The translations under genes were made by a program, and so were the position numbers. From RH-AL1 sp965198485 (lineage in GTDB: Bacteria; Pseudomonadota; Alphaproteobacteria; Rhizobiales; Beijerinckiaceae): DNA of 64,000 nucleotides. Below are positions 1-8,285 of this stretch, piece by piece (the stretch's first letter is position 1; every line of letters begins with the position of its first letter). The stretch is taken from the NCBI GenBank assembly GCA_965198485.1, contig CBDAPQ010000005.1, positions 1,426,001 through 1,490,000 of the forward strand, read 5' to 3'. The notes below the pieces were generated by a model, which worked only from the letters and a program-made list of their open reading frames with translations, was not told the origin of the DNA and made no database searches.

Positions 1-926
1 TGCCGGGTTTCACCCACCTGCAGAGTGCGCAGCCGGTGACGTTCGGCCACCACCTGCTCGCCTACGTCGAGATGCTCGCGCGCGACAAGGGCCGCTTCAG
101 TGACGCACGCGCCCGCATGAACGAATGCCCGCTCGGGGCGGCGGCGCTCGCCGGTACCTCTTTCCCGATCGACCGCGACGCCACGGCGAAGGCGCTCGGC
201 TTCGATCGTCCCACCGCCAACTCGCTCGACAGCGTCAGCGACCGCGACTTCGCGCTGGAGGCGCTCGCCGCCGCGGCGATCTGTGCGACCCATCTCAGCC
301 GATTCGCGGAGGAGATCGTGCTTTGGGCGACGCCGCAGTTCGGCTTCGCCGCGTTGTCCGACAGGTTCTCCACCGGCTCCTCGATCATGCCGCAGAAGCG
401 CAACCCCGACGCCGCCGAGTTGGTGCGCGGCAAGGCCGGCCGCGTCATCGGCGCGCTCACCGGCCTGTTGGTGGTCATGAAGGGCTTGCCGCTGGCCTAT
501 TCCAAGGACATGCAGGAGGACAAGGAGGGCACGTTCGATGCGCTCGCCACGCTTTCGCTGTGCCTCGCCGCCATGACCGGCATGGTGTCCGACTTGGCGC
601 CCGACACCGAGCGCATGGAGGCCGCCGCCGGCTCCGGCTTCGCCACCGCGACCGACCTCGCCGACTATCTCGTGCGGGTCATGGGCATGCCGTTCCGCGA
701 CGCGCACCACGTCACCGGGCGGCTCGTGGCCTTGGCCGCCAAGCGCAAGGTCGGCCTCGAGGGGCTGACGCTGGCCGAGATGCAGGGCGAGGAGCCGCGC
801 CTGGAGATGGGCGTCTTCGAGGTGCTCGGCGTCCGCAACTCGGTGGCGAGCCGGACGAGCTACGGCGGCACCGCGCCCGGCAATGTGCGCGCGCAAGCGC
901 AGCGGTGGTTGGAGGCGCTGGGATAG
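1..926 (+). CDS. argH: Argininosuccinate lyase, C-terminal part (5' end outside window)
   Basis: Last step of arginine biosynthesis: cleaves argininosuccinate to arginine and fumarate in the cytoplasm. The frame is open from base 3, so the start codon lies upstream; about 307 residues of a protein usually near 460 are present. The fumarase/aspartase superfamily signature GSSIMPQKRNPD is encoded near 376-411 and contains the mobile loop with the catalytic serine. The C-terminal part reads through without frameshift to the stop at 926. The other window edge carries argD, another arginine gene, but the two are 62 kb apart and not one operon. Identification is secure from the signature and the flanking conserved sequence. 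Confidence 0.95.
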   Translation, partial: PGFTHLQSAQPVTFGHHLLAYVEMLARDKGRFSDARARMNECPLGAAALAGTSFPIDRDATAKALGFDRPTANSLDSVSDRDFALEALAAAAICATHLSRFAEEIVLWATPQFGFAALSDRFSTGSSIMPQKRNPDAAELVRGKAGRVIGALTGLLVVMKGLPLAYSKDMQEDKEGTFDALATLSLCLAAMTGMVSDLAPDTERMEAAAGSGFATATDLADYLVRVMGMPFRDAHHVTGRLVALAAKRKVGLEGLTLAEMQGEEPRLEMGVFEVLGVRNSVASRTSYGGTAPGNVRAQAQRWLEALG

Positions 927-965
927 AAGAGTGCGCGCCCGATCGGCTCAAGATCTCACGGAGTC

Positions 966-991
966 CCCTTCTCCCGCGAGGGAGAGAAGGG
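966..991. terminator. Hairpin after argH
   Basis: CCCTTCTC at 966-973 pairs with GAGAAGGG at 984-991, with further CTCCC/GGGAG pairing inside. No U-tract follows, so it is either a factor-assisted terminator or one of the short palindromic repeats common between alphaproteobacterial genes. It sits between argH and mepA. Confidence 0.4.
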
Positions 992-1110
992 CGTTATCGG
1001 AGATTTGCCAGACCTTCGCCAACAATCCCAAGCCATGGATCGGCCATGAAACGGCGGCATTGCCTGGGGAAGCCGCGCGGGGCACGCTGCGGCGAACGGG
1101 GTCACACGAG

Positions 1111-2055
1111 ATGCTGAGTCGCGCCCTTCCTGTCTTTGTCCTGGCCGCCGCATTCCTCGCCGGTCCGGCCCAGGCGCAAGACCGTGGCACGCTCGATCCG
1201 CACGCCCCGCCGCCGATCGGCGACCTCGCCAACCCGAACCTGCCGGCTAAGGAGGTGTTCGGCCGCGAGCGCGAGCCTTCCGTCGGTCCGCCGCACGTCT
1301 ACGGTACCTACGCCCGGGGCTGCATCGCCGGCGCCCGCGCGCTGCCGCTCGACGGGCCAGACTGGCAGGTGATGCGGCCTTCGCGCAACCGCTTCTACGG
1401 TCATCCGCAACTCCTCGCCTTCATCGAGCGTCTCGCCAATAGGGTGCGGCAGACCACGAGTTATCCCGGCATCCTCATCGGCGACATGGCGCAGCCGCGC
1501 GGTGGCCCGATGCTCGGCGGCCATGCCTCGCATCAGGCCGGGCTCGATGCCGACGTGTGGCTGAAGCCGATGCCCGACCACCGCATGTCGCCCGAGGAGC
1601 GCGAGTTCGGCAACTCGACGATGATGGTACGCGGGGACCGCGAGGACGTGGATCCGCGAGCCTTCACCTACGACACGATCGGCCTGATCCGCGCCGCCGC
1701 GGTCGATCCGGAGGTGCAGCGCATCTTCGTCAATGCCGCCATCAAGAAGGCGATCTGCCGCGAGGCGCGGGGCGACCGCACGTGGCTGGAGAAGGTCCGC
1801 CCCATGTACGGGCACGACTACCACTTCCATATACGGCTGTTCTGCCCGTCGTCCGAGCCCGATTGCGTCCCGCAGGCCGAGGTGCCGGGCGGCGACGGCT
1901 GCGACGCCACGCTGAAGCGCTGGTTCTCGCCCTCGATCCTGCACCCTCGCCCGGCCAAGAAGCTGCCGTTCCCGCGACCACCGCTGACGATGGCCTTCAT
2001 GTCGTCGGCCTGCCGCTCCGTCGCTGCCGCGCCGGGTGCGCAAGCGGCGGAGTAG
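1111..2055 (+). CDS. mepA: Penicillin-insensitive murein endopeptidase MepA (peptidase M74)
   Basis: Periplasmic zinc metallopeptidase that cuts peptide cross-links in peptidoglycan, acting in wall remodelling. I place the start at the ATG at 1111 because it is followed at once by a signal peptide (hydrophobic core VFVLAAAFLAG, probable cleavage after residue 22); the frame is open further upstream but that part has no family character. The metal-binding segment GGHASHQAGLDADVWL and the downstream HDYHFHIRL carry the histidine and aspartate ligands of the M74 family. The 314-residue length fits the family. It stands alone between argH and a convergent ATPase gene. Confidence 0.9.
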   Translation: MLSRALPVFVLAAAFLAGPAQAQDRGTLDPHAPPPIGDLANPNLPAKEVFGREREPSVGPPHVYGTYARGCIAGARALPLDGPDWQVMRPSRNRFYGHPQLLAFIERLANRVRQTTSYPGILIGDMAQPRGGPMLGGHASHQAGLDADVWLKPMPDHRMSPEEREFGNSTMMVRGDREDVDPRAFTYDTIGLIRAAAVDPEVQRIFVNAAIKKAICREARGDRTWLEKVRPMYGHDYHFHIRLFCPSSEPDCVPQAEVPGGDGCDATLKRWFSPSILHPRPAKKLPFPRPPLTMAFMSSACRSVAAAPGAQAAE

Positions 2056-2056
2056 C

Positions 2057-3298
2057 TCACAGCGTCGGCATGATCCGCTTCATGAAGCCGTCGAAGAGCG
2101 GCACGGTGAACGCGGTGTCGCCGTGGGACGGGCTGTAGATCATGCCCTTGGCGATGAGCGTGTTGCGCGTCGGAGCCACGGTGGTGACCTTGCGGCCCAA
2201 GGCTTCGGCGACGTCGCCGGAGCGGTGCGGTCCGGCACCCAGCTCTGCCATCCCGCGCATGTAGCGCTTCTCGGCAGGCGTCAGGCGATCGAAGCGCACG
2301 CGGAAGAAGCTGTCATCCAGCTCGGCGAGAGCCGCCCCGGTCGCCCGGATCGTGTCGGCCGCGCCGATCGGGGACTCCGAGGCAACGTTCCAGCTGTGCT
2401 TGCCCCATTCCTGGAGGAAGTACGGAAAGCCGAGCGTCTGCCGCATGACCTCAGCGATGGCCTCGTCGGTGAACGCCACGCCCTCCTCGCAGGCCGGCAC
2501 CGTCAGCGCGTCGCGCGCGGCCGTTTCGTCGAGACGATCGACGCGAACGAACTCGAAGAGACGCTCGGCGTAGGGCTTGGCGCGGCCGGTCTGGCCGACG
2601 AGCTGCGGCAGCCCGGCGGCGACCATGGTGATCGGGAGGCTATCTTGGCTCGTGGCGTGAAGCGCGCTGATCAGCGAGGCGAGCTGCGCCTCCGGCACAT
2701 ATTGCAGCTCGTCGACGAAGAGGATCACGGCCGTCTTCTGCTCGGCCGCCGCCGCGCCGACAGCGGTGAGAAGCGCCGTCAAGTCGCTGTCGAGATCGCC
2801 GCTGTCGGCGAGACCCTTCTGCGGATCGATGTCGAGACCGAGCTCGAGATCCTGGTATTTAAGCTTCAGGGCTTTGGCGAAGCCGGCCAAGGCTCGCATG
2901 GCGCGGCCGGCTTTTACCTTCATCGCCTCGCCGCGATCGAGCCTGAGGAGCGTCGTGCGAAGTGCGGGAGCGAGCAACGCCGGGAGAGATCGATTTTCCG
3001 GCGCCTCGATCTTGGTCCCGATGAGGCCACGATCCTCGGCGTCGAGCCTGATGCGATTGAGGAGAACGGTCTTGCCGACCCTGCGCAGGCCGTAGAGGAT
3101 GAAACTTCGCGCCAATCGCCCCTTGCCGATGCGATCAAGAGCAACGGCCGCGCGATCGATCAGGTCGTCGCGACCGGCGAGTTCAGGCGGTGGCGTCCCT
3201 GCGCCGGGCGCGTAGGGATTGCGAGAGCATCCATTTATAGCGATCTTACCCCGATTTATCGAAATACGATAAACCGCCCTAAGATCGCTATAACTCAA
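2057..3298 (-). CDS. AAA ATPase of the AAA_16/ORC-like ATP-binding type
   Basis: P-loop ATPase of unknown target. Walker A is GLRRVGKT at residues 70-77 and Walker B VILFVDELQY at 191-200, counted from the TTG at 3298. The C-terminal third resembles the winged-helix tail of these ATPases. The family core normally begins at about NPYAPGAGTPPPELAGRD (residue 27 here); the 26 residues before it are encoded by a 57-bp palindrome and are unlikely to be functional protein. No ATG or GTG is in frame between the palindrome and the P-loop, so the true start is doubtful. The gene lies just downstream of msrA on the same strand and may be co-transcribed. Similar ATPases are often toxin-like or phage-related, but nothing here supports a specific role. 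Confidence 0.7.
   Translation of the reverse strand: MSYSDLRAVYRISINRGKIAINGCSRNPYAPGAGTPPPELAGRDDLIDRAAVALDRIGKGRLARSFILYGLRRVGKTVLLNRIRLDAEDRGLIGTKIEAPENRSLPALLAPALRTTLLRLDRGEAMKVKAGRAMRALAGFAKALKLKYQDLELGLDIDPQKGLADSGDLDSDLTALLTAVGAAAAEQKTAVILFVDELQYVPEAQLASLISALHATSQDSLPITMVAAGLPQLVGQTGRAKPYAERLFEFVRVDRLDETAARDALTVPACEEGVAFTDEAIAEVMRQTLGFPYFLQEWGKHSWNVASESPIGAADTIRATGAALAELDDSFFRVRFDRLTPAEKRYMRGMAELGAGPHRSGDVAEALGRKVTTVAPTRNTLIAKGMIYSPSHGDTAFTVPLFDGFMKRIMPTL
3236..3292. repeat. 57-bp dyad-symmetric palindrome between msrA and the ATPase gene
   Basis: Outer arms TATAGCGATCTTA (3236-3248) and TAAGATCGCTATA (3280-3292) are perfect inverted repeats. Inner arms TTTATCG (3255-3261) and CGATAAA (3267-3273) share the same dyad centre at 3264. 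The element covers the first codons of the ATPase reading frame and lies 9 bases beyond the msrA stop. It could be an operator for a dimeric or tetrameric repressor, or a dispersed palindromic repeat unit. Confidence 0.75.
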
Positions 3299-3301
3299 AT
3301 G

Positions 3302-3955
3302 TCATGCGGCCGCCACGCCGGTCCCGAGCGGGCAGCTCACACCGGTGCCGCCGAGGTTGCAATAACCGCCGGGGTTCTTGGCGAGGTACTGCTGATGGTA
3401 GGTCTCGGCGTAGTAGAACGGCGGGGTGGGCAAGATCTCGGTGGTGATCGGGCCGTAACCCTTGGCCTTCAGCGCCGGCTCGTAGGCGGCCTTCTGCGCC
3501 AGCGCCTCGGCGACCTGGGCCTCGTTGCCATAGAGGCCGGAGCGGTACTGGGTGCCGACGTCGTTACCCTGGCGCATGCCCATGGTCGGGTCGTGGCTCT
3601 CGAAGAAATGGCGGACGAGCTCGGCATAGCTGATCCTCGACGGGTCGTAGGCCACCAGCACGACCTCGTTGTGCCCGGTGCGGCCGCTGCAGACCTCCTC
3701 GTAGGTCGGGTTGGGAGTCGGGCCGCCGGCGTAGCCGACCGCTGTGCTGTAGACGCCGGGCAGCTTCCAGAACGAGCGCTCGGCGCCCCAGAAGCAGCCG
3801 AGGCCGAACAGCGCCGTCTCGGTGCCTTCGGGAAACGGCGCGTGAATCGTGCGGCCGTTGACGTGGTGGGTGTCGGACGTGGGCAGCGGCGTCGCGCGGC
3901 CCGGCAGCGCCTCGGCAGCGTTCGGGATCGTCATCGGCTTGCGGAACGAGAACAT
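3302..3955 (-). CDS. msrA: Peptide-methionine (S)-S-oxide reductase MsrA
   Basis: Repairs oxidised methionine by reducing the S-epimer of methionine sulfoxide. The active-site motif GCFWG is present with the nucleophilic Cys at about residue 54, and the tail holds two further cysteines (GGYCNLGGTGVSCPLG) suited to be resolving residues. At 217 residues it belongs to the longer MsrA form with an N-terminal extension. The start at 3955 has a good ribosome site, GAGGAG, a few bases upstream. No msrB is in the window. The next gene downstream on the same strand is the AAA ATPase, reached across the palindrome at 3236-3292. Confidence 0.95.
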   Translation of the reverse strand: MFSFRKPMTIPNAAEALPGRATPLPTSDTHHVNGRTIHAPFPEGTETALFGLGCFWGAERSFWKLPGVYSTAVGYAGGPTPNPTYEEVCSGRTGHNEVVLVAYDPSRISYAELVRHFFESHDPTMGMRQGNDVGTQYRSGLYGNEAQVAEALAQKAAYEPALKAKGYGPITTEILPTPPFYYAETYHQQYLAKNPGGYCNLGGTGVSCPLGTGVAAA

Positions 3956-4122
3956 CGCGTTTCTCCTCTCTGAGATCCTCGATCAGAGATGGGGTCGACC
4001 GTTCACGCCGACAACGAGCGGCACGCAGCGACGCGGAGATGCAGATCCGGCGGCCTTCCCCGGCCGTCTTGACGAGTACCGATGCCGCATTCGGCTGCGC
4101 CGCTCCGGATAAACGGTGATGG

Positions 4123-5169
4123 TCAAGCCACGCTCACGACCGGCTCCCCTTCGTCCATCGTGCCGATGATCGCCGCCTGGGCGAAGCCGGCCGCCCTGCA
4201 GCGCTCGACAACGTCGGAGGCGCGGTCGGCGCGCACCGAAACAAGCAGGCCGCCGGAGGTCTGCGGGTCGCACAGCAGGCCGCGCGCCCAGTCGGGCGTG
4301 CCCTCGGGCAGGCGGACGTGGGCGCCGTAGCTCGTCCAGTTGCGCGCTGCCGCGCCGGTCGCGTAACCTGCCTGCGCCAGCGCCGCGGCGCCCGGCAGGG
4401 TCGGGACCGCCCTGGCGTCGAGCCTGGCCGAGAGCCCGGCACCGCGGCACATCTCGAGCAGGTGGCCGAGCAGGCCGAAGCCGGTCACGTCGGTCAGCGC
4501 ATTCACCGCCTCGAGGTCGGCGAGCTCGGGCCCGATCGCGTTCAGCTTGGTGGTCGAGGCGAGCATGGCCTGGTAGCCGGCGGCGTCAAGCTCGCCCTTC
4601 TTCATCGCCGCCGAGAAGATGCCGACGCCGAGCCCCTTGGTCAGCACCAGCGCGTCGCCGGCCCGGGCGCCGGCGTTCTTCAGCACCTTGTCGGGATGGA
4701 TGAGGCCCACCGCCACCAGCCCGTAGATCGGCTCCGGCGTGTCGATGGAGTGGCCGCCGACGATGGGAATGCCGGCCTCGGCGCAGATCGAGGCACCGCC
4801 GGCGAGGATGTCCTGCGCCGCCTCGATCGGCATCGTGGCGACCGGCATGCCGACGAGCGCCAGCGCGAAAAGCGGCCGCCCGCCCATGGCGTAGACGTCG
4901 GAGAGCGCGTTGGTGGCGGCGATGCGCCCGAAGTCGCGGGCATCGTCGACGATGGGGGTGAAGAAGTCGGTCGTGGCGATGATCGCCTGCGTGTCATTGA
5001 TCCGGTACACCGCGGCGTCGTCCGCCGTCTCGGTGCCGACCAGCAGGTCGGGGCAGAACATCGGCATCGGCATCTTCTTCAGGATGTCCTGCAGCACCGC
5101 CGGGGCCAGCTTGCAGCCGCAGCCGCCGCCGTGCGCCATCTCCGTTAAGCGAGGGTGCTGGATGGTCAT
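4123..5169 (-). CDS. selD: Selenide, water dikinase (selenophosphate synthetase)
   Basis: Makes selenophosphate from selenide and ATP, the selenium donor for selenocysteine and 2-selenouridine in tRNA. The N-terminal catalytic stretch HGGGCGCK is present (Cys17 and Lys20), with cysteine rather than selenocysteine, so this SelD needs no recoding. The AIR-synthase-like N and C domains continue normally over 348 residues. Divergent from it, starting 160 bp away, is a substrate-binding protein whose family is known to cluster with selD. No selA, selB or mnmH is in the window, so the fate of the selenophosphate cannot be read here. Confidence 0.95.
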   Translation of the reverse strand: MTIQHPRLTEMAHGGGCGCKLAPAVLQDILKKMPMPMFCPDLLVGTETADDAAVYRINDTQAIIATTDFFTPIVDDARDFGRIAATNALSDVYAMGGRPLFALALVGMPVATMPIEAAQDILAGGASICAEAGIPIVGGHSIDTPEPIYGLVAVGLIHPDKVLKNAGARAGDALVLTKGLGVGIFSAAMKKGELDAAGYQAMLASTTKLNAIGPELADLEAVNALTDVTGFGLLGHLLEMCRGAGLSARLDARAVPTLPGAAALAQAGYATGAAARNWTSYGAHVRLPEGTPDWARGLLCDPQTSGGLLVSVRADRASDVVERCRAAGFAQAAIIGTMDEGEPVVSVA

Positions 5170-5328
5170 CGCGCTGTCTCCAAACTCGGCATACCCGACC
5201 GTCGCCGATGCCTAGCACGGCCCGCGGCCGTGTCCCTATGGCCATCACTGTTCCGAACGCGCCCTTGACCTACCGACCGTCGTGCCAGCAATCATCGCGA
5301 GCGCACCATCGATCGTGGAGGATCTCGC

Positions 5329-6210
5329 GTGAAGACGAACTGGCTGGCCGCCTTGGCACTGACGTTGTGGCTGTCGCTGGTGCTCGGTCTGCGTCCGGCC
5401 GCGGCCGCCGACAACCCCACCTTCGTCTTCACCGCGATCCCCGACCAGGACGCCACCCGCCTCACCGAGCGCTTCGGCCGCGTCGCCACCTACCTGCAGG
5501 AGAAGCTCGGCGTGCCGGTCAAATATGTGCCGGTGAAGTCCTATCCCGCCGCCGTCACCGCCTTCGTCAACGACGAGGTGCAGCTCGCCTGGTTCGGCGG
5601 CTTCACCGGCGTGCAGGCGCGCGACAAGGTACCGGGCTCGCAGGCCATCGCGCAGGGCGTCGAGGACAAGGCTTTCAAAAGCTACTTCATCGCCAACGAG
5701 GCCACCGGCCTCAAGAAGGCGGCCGAGCTGGACAAGGGCCTCGTCGGCAAGACCTTCTCCTTCGGCTCGCGCTCCTCGACCTCGGGCCGCGTCATGCCGG
5801 AATATTTCATCCGCGAGCGCTTCGGCAAAGGGCCGGACGACCTTTTCTCCAAGGTCGGCTTCTCGGGCGACCACACCAAGACGATCCAGCTGGTGCAGTC
5901 CGGCGCCTACGAGGTCGGCGTAATCGACTATTCGGTCTGGCAGCTGGAGAAGAAGGCCGGCCACGTCGACGAGAGCAAGGTCCACGTGATCTGGGAGAGC
6001 CCAACCTTCCCGGATTATCAATGGACGGTGCGCGGCGACCTCGACGCCAGGTTCGGCGCCGGCTTCACCGAGAAGCTCAAGACCGAGCTGATCGCGATCA
6101 AGGACCCGAAGATTCTCGAGCCGTTCGGCCGCTCCAAGTTTGTCGCCGCCGACAATGCCGAGTACAAGCCCATCGCCGACGTCGCCAAGCAGGACGGGCT
6201 GCTCAACTGA
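5329..6210 (+). CDS. Periplasmic binding protein of a putative selenate-type ABC transporter (PhnD-like)
   Basis: Exported solute-binding protein of the phosphonate/phosphite-binding superfamily. A signal peptide with hydrophobic core LALTLWLSLVLGL ends near residue 27. The mature start, FVFTAIPDQDATRLTERFG, and the later WFGGFTGVQARD and SYFIANEATG fit the branch described as a putative selenate-binding protein, which is defined partly by its position beside selD. That position holds here: selD is divergent, 160 bp away. Ligand assignment is inference from family and context; phosphonate or another oxyanion remains possible. The partner ATPase gene follows, but no permease gene does. Confidence 0.8.
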   Translation: MKTNWLAALALTLWLSLVLGLRPAAAADNPTFVFTAIPDQDATRLTERFGRVATYLQEKLGVPVKYVPVKSYPAAVTAFVNDEVQLAWFGGFTGVQARDKVPGSQAIAQGVEDKAFKSYFIANEATGLKKAAELDKGLVGKTFSFGSRSSTSGRVMPEYFIRERFGKGPDDLFSKVGFSGDHTKTIQLVQSGAYEVGVIDYSVWQLEKKAGHVDESKVHVIWESPTFPDYQWTVRGDLDARFGAGFTEKLKTELIAIKDPKILEPFGRSKFVAADNAEYKPIADVAKQDGLLN

Positions 6211-6215
6211 TCTCT

Positions 6216-6359
6216 TTCCCTTCTCGCGTCGGAAGGCCGTGCGAAGCGCAGGATGAGGGATTGCTCAGTCGCTTCGCTTACGCGTGGCGGCAGTCCCGGT
6301 GAGGTCGCCCGACCCCTCATCCGCCTTTCCGGCCTTTTCTTGCGCAGAGGGCGAAGGAA
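6216..6359. repeat. Imperfect inverted repeat between the binding protein and ATPase genes
   Basis: The left part (6216-6259) and right part (6313-6359) are imperfect reverse complements. Landmarks are GGATGAGGG at 6251-6259 and CCCTCATCC at 6314-6322, with TTCCCTTCTCGCG at the left outer end and GCGAAGGAA at the right outer end. It resembles the dispersed intergenic palindromes of Rhizobiales. It overlaps the N-terminal codons of the ATPase frame, so those codons are probably not original coding sequence. Confidence 0.6.
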
Positions 6360-7018
6360 CGCCCACCCTCGTCTCCCTGTCCGGCGAGACCTTCGGCTAC
6401 CGGCATCGCCCCGTGCTCGCCGGCGTAACGCTCTCGATTCGCGAGGGCGAGCGCGTGGCCCTGCTCGGGCGTTCGGGCTCGGGCAAGTCGACCCTGCTCG
6501 GCGCGCTCTACGACCGGCTCGCCGACAGGGCGTCGCTGATCCCGCAGGCGGCGGCGCTGGTGCCGCAGCTGTCCTGCTTCCATAACGTGTACATGGGCCG
6601 GCTCGATCGGCACTCGGTGCTGCGCAACCTCCGCGAGCTGGCCTGGCCGGCTAAGGCGACGCTTGCCGATGTCGAGGCGGTGCTGGCCCGCGTCGATCTC
6701 GCGCCGGCTCTGCGGCAGAAGGCGGGGTCGCTCTCCGGCGGGCAGGCGCAGCGCACCTCCGTCGCCCGCGCGCTCTACAACGGGCGTCCCGTGGTGCTCG
6801 GCGACGAGCCGGTCTCGGCGTTGGATCGCCGCCAGGGCGCCGCCGTGCTCAAGGCGATCCAAGCCACGCACGCGACCTCGATCCTCGCCCTTCACGACGT
6901 CGCGCTGGCACTGGAGCACGCGAGCCGCATCATCGTGCTGAGAGACGGCGTGCTCGTTCTCGACGCTCCGGCGGACAGGCTGAGCGAGCGCGAACTGGTC
7001 ACGCTCTACCAGTCCTGA
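6284..7018 (+). CDS. ABC transporter ATP-binding protein (PhnC-like), partner of the binding protein at 5329
   Basis: Cytoplasmic ATPase of an ABC importer. Walker A GRSGSGKST is at residues 62-70, the Q-loop near 95, signature LSGGQAQR at 150-157, and Walker B plus D-loop in LGDEPVSALD. The recognisable fold begins at about LVSLSGETFGY (residue 29); the preceding codons come from an inverted repeat, and no ATG is in frame near the fold start, so 6284 (GTG) is only the longest option. The usual order in such operons is binding protein, ATPase, permease. Here the ATPase is followed by a kinase pseudogene on the other strand, so the transporter is incomplete at this locus. Confidence 0.75.
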   Translation: MAAVPVRSPDPSSAFPAFSCAEGEGTPTLVSLSGETFGYRHRPVLAGVTLSIREGERVALLGRSGSGKSTLLGALYDRLADRASLIPQAAALVPQLSCFHNVYMGRLDRHSVLRNLRELAWPAKATLADVEAVLARVDLAPALRQKAGSLSGGQAQRTSVARALYNGRPVVLGDEPVSALDRRQGAAVLKAIQATHATSILALHDVALALEHASRIIVLRDGVLVLDAPADRLSERELVTLYQS

Positions 7019-7041
7019 GAAGGACGGGTCCGCTCGATAGA

Positions 7042-8285
7042 TCAGGTCGCGCGTGCCGTCACTCCGGCGCATGCGCCCAGCGCGCGATCGCGGCGTAGAG
7101 TTCCTCGCTTGAACGGCTTGCCGACGTGGTCATCCATGCCGGCGGCGCGGAACTGGGCGACCTGCTGCGGCAACACGTTCGCTGTCATCGCGATGATCGG
7201 CAGCCGGCTGGCAGGATGCGCCAGCTTGCGAATGTGCTGGGTTGCCACTATCCCATCCACGACCGGTATCTGCACGTCCATCAGCACGAGATCGTAGGTT
7301 TGGGGACTGCACCGCCCGGACCGCACCGGCACCGTCGAGTACGATGTCAACGACGTGATGCACCCGCTCCAGGACCGCGCGGATGATCTCCTGGTTCACC
7401 TCGACATCCTCGGCCACGAGGATGTGCAGACCGATCGAGGAGGAGGACCTGCCGCAGCCGGTCCTGATCGCCGACAAGACGCGGCGGCAAGGCGGGATCG
7501 ACCATCGCCGACAGCTTGAGCCCCTTGGCCTCGCGGGGGACCGCCCGATCGAGACGGCATTGTCGATGAGACCGGCCACGGCGAACGGTTCGGCGTGCAG
7601 GTCGAACCGCCCGGCCTCGATCTTGGAGAAATCGAGCACGTCATTGACGATCGTCAGCGGCACGGCGCCCGAGTTCTGCAGGCGCCCCAGCTGCTTCTTC
7701 TGCCTCTCCGTCATAGTGTCGGTGTCACCGAGCAGGTCGGCGTAGCCCAGCACGCCATGGAGCGGCGTGCGGATCTCGTGGCTCATGGATGCGAGGACAT
7801 CGGACTTGGCGCGGTTCGCCGCTTCGGCTTGCGCGCGTGCCTCGTTCACCGCGTGCATGCGCTCCTCGACCTGTCGGTCCAGCTTTGCGTTGAGGTCGCG
7901 CAGCGCGGTCTCGGCGCGGCGCAGGGCCTGCTCGGCGTGGATCTGCTCGGAAATGTCGGTGTTGACGCCGTACCAGGCCGTCACCGCGCCGCTCGCGTCG
8001 CGAGTCGGGGATGCGTGTCAGGAAAGGCCGGAACCTGCCGTCGACACCGCGGAGCGGAAACGTCATCTCTAAGGGCGCTCTCGTCGCGATCGCGGCTCGC
8101 CAGCGCTCCATGACCTTCGGCAGCTCGACGGGATCGTGGACCGATTGCCAGCCCCAGCCCTCCATCTCCGCCAGCGTAGAGCCGGTGTATTCGTACTATC
8201 GGCGATTGTACCAATCATTATGGCCGCGGGCGCGGCGGTCCAGCACAACGTTGGGATGTGCTCGGCCAGCGCACGGAAGTCGCGG
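7042..8285 (-). pseudogene. Decayed hybrid histidine kinase (PAS, HisKA, receiver)
   Basis: Pieces of one kinase lie in order but in different frames. From the 5' end: a PAS start (FRALAEHIPTLCWTA, about 8278), a shift, an in-frame amber codon at 8196-8198 where WYNRR-W-YEYTG is expected, the PAS rest (about 8165-8000), another shift, then a long coiled-coil and HisKA with SMSHEIRTPLHGVLGYADLL. After DFSKIEAGRFDLHAEPF most of the ATPase domain is missing and the text jumps to a receiver start (LHILVAEDVEVNQEI). A further shift precedes the receiver core (DLVLMDVQIPVVDG) and its GMDDHVGKPF end. At least three frameshifts, a stop and an internal deletion make function very unlikely. Confidence 0.88.

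Noticed and set aside
2036..3973. 645-codon open frame on the plus strand
   Set aside because: Antisense to the ATPase and msrA genes, which have clear motifs; the frame is open only because of high GC.
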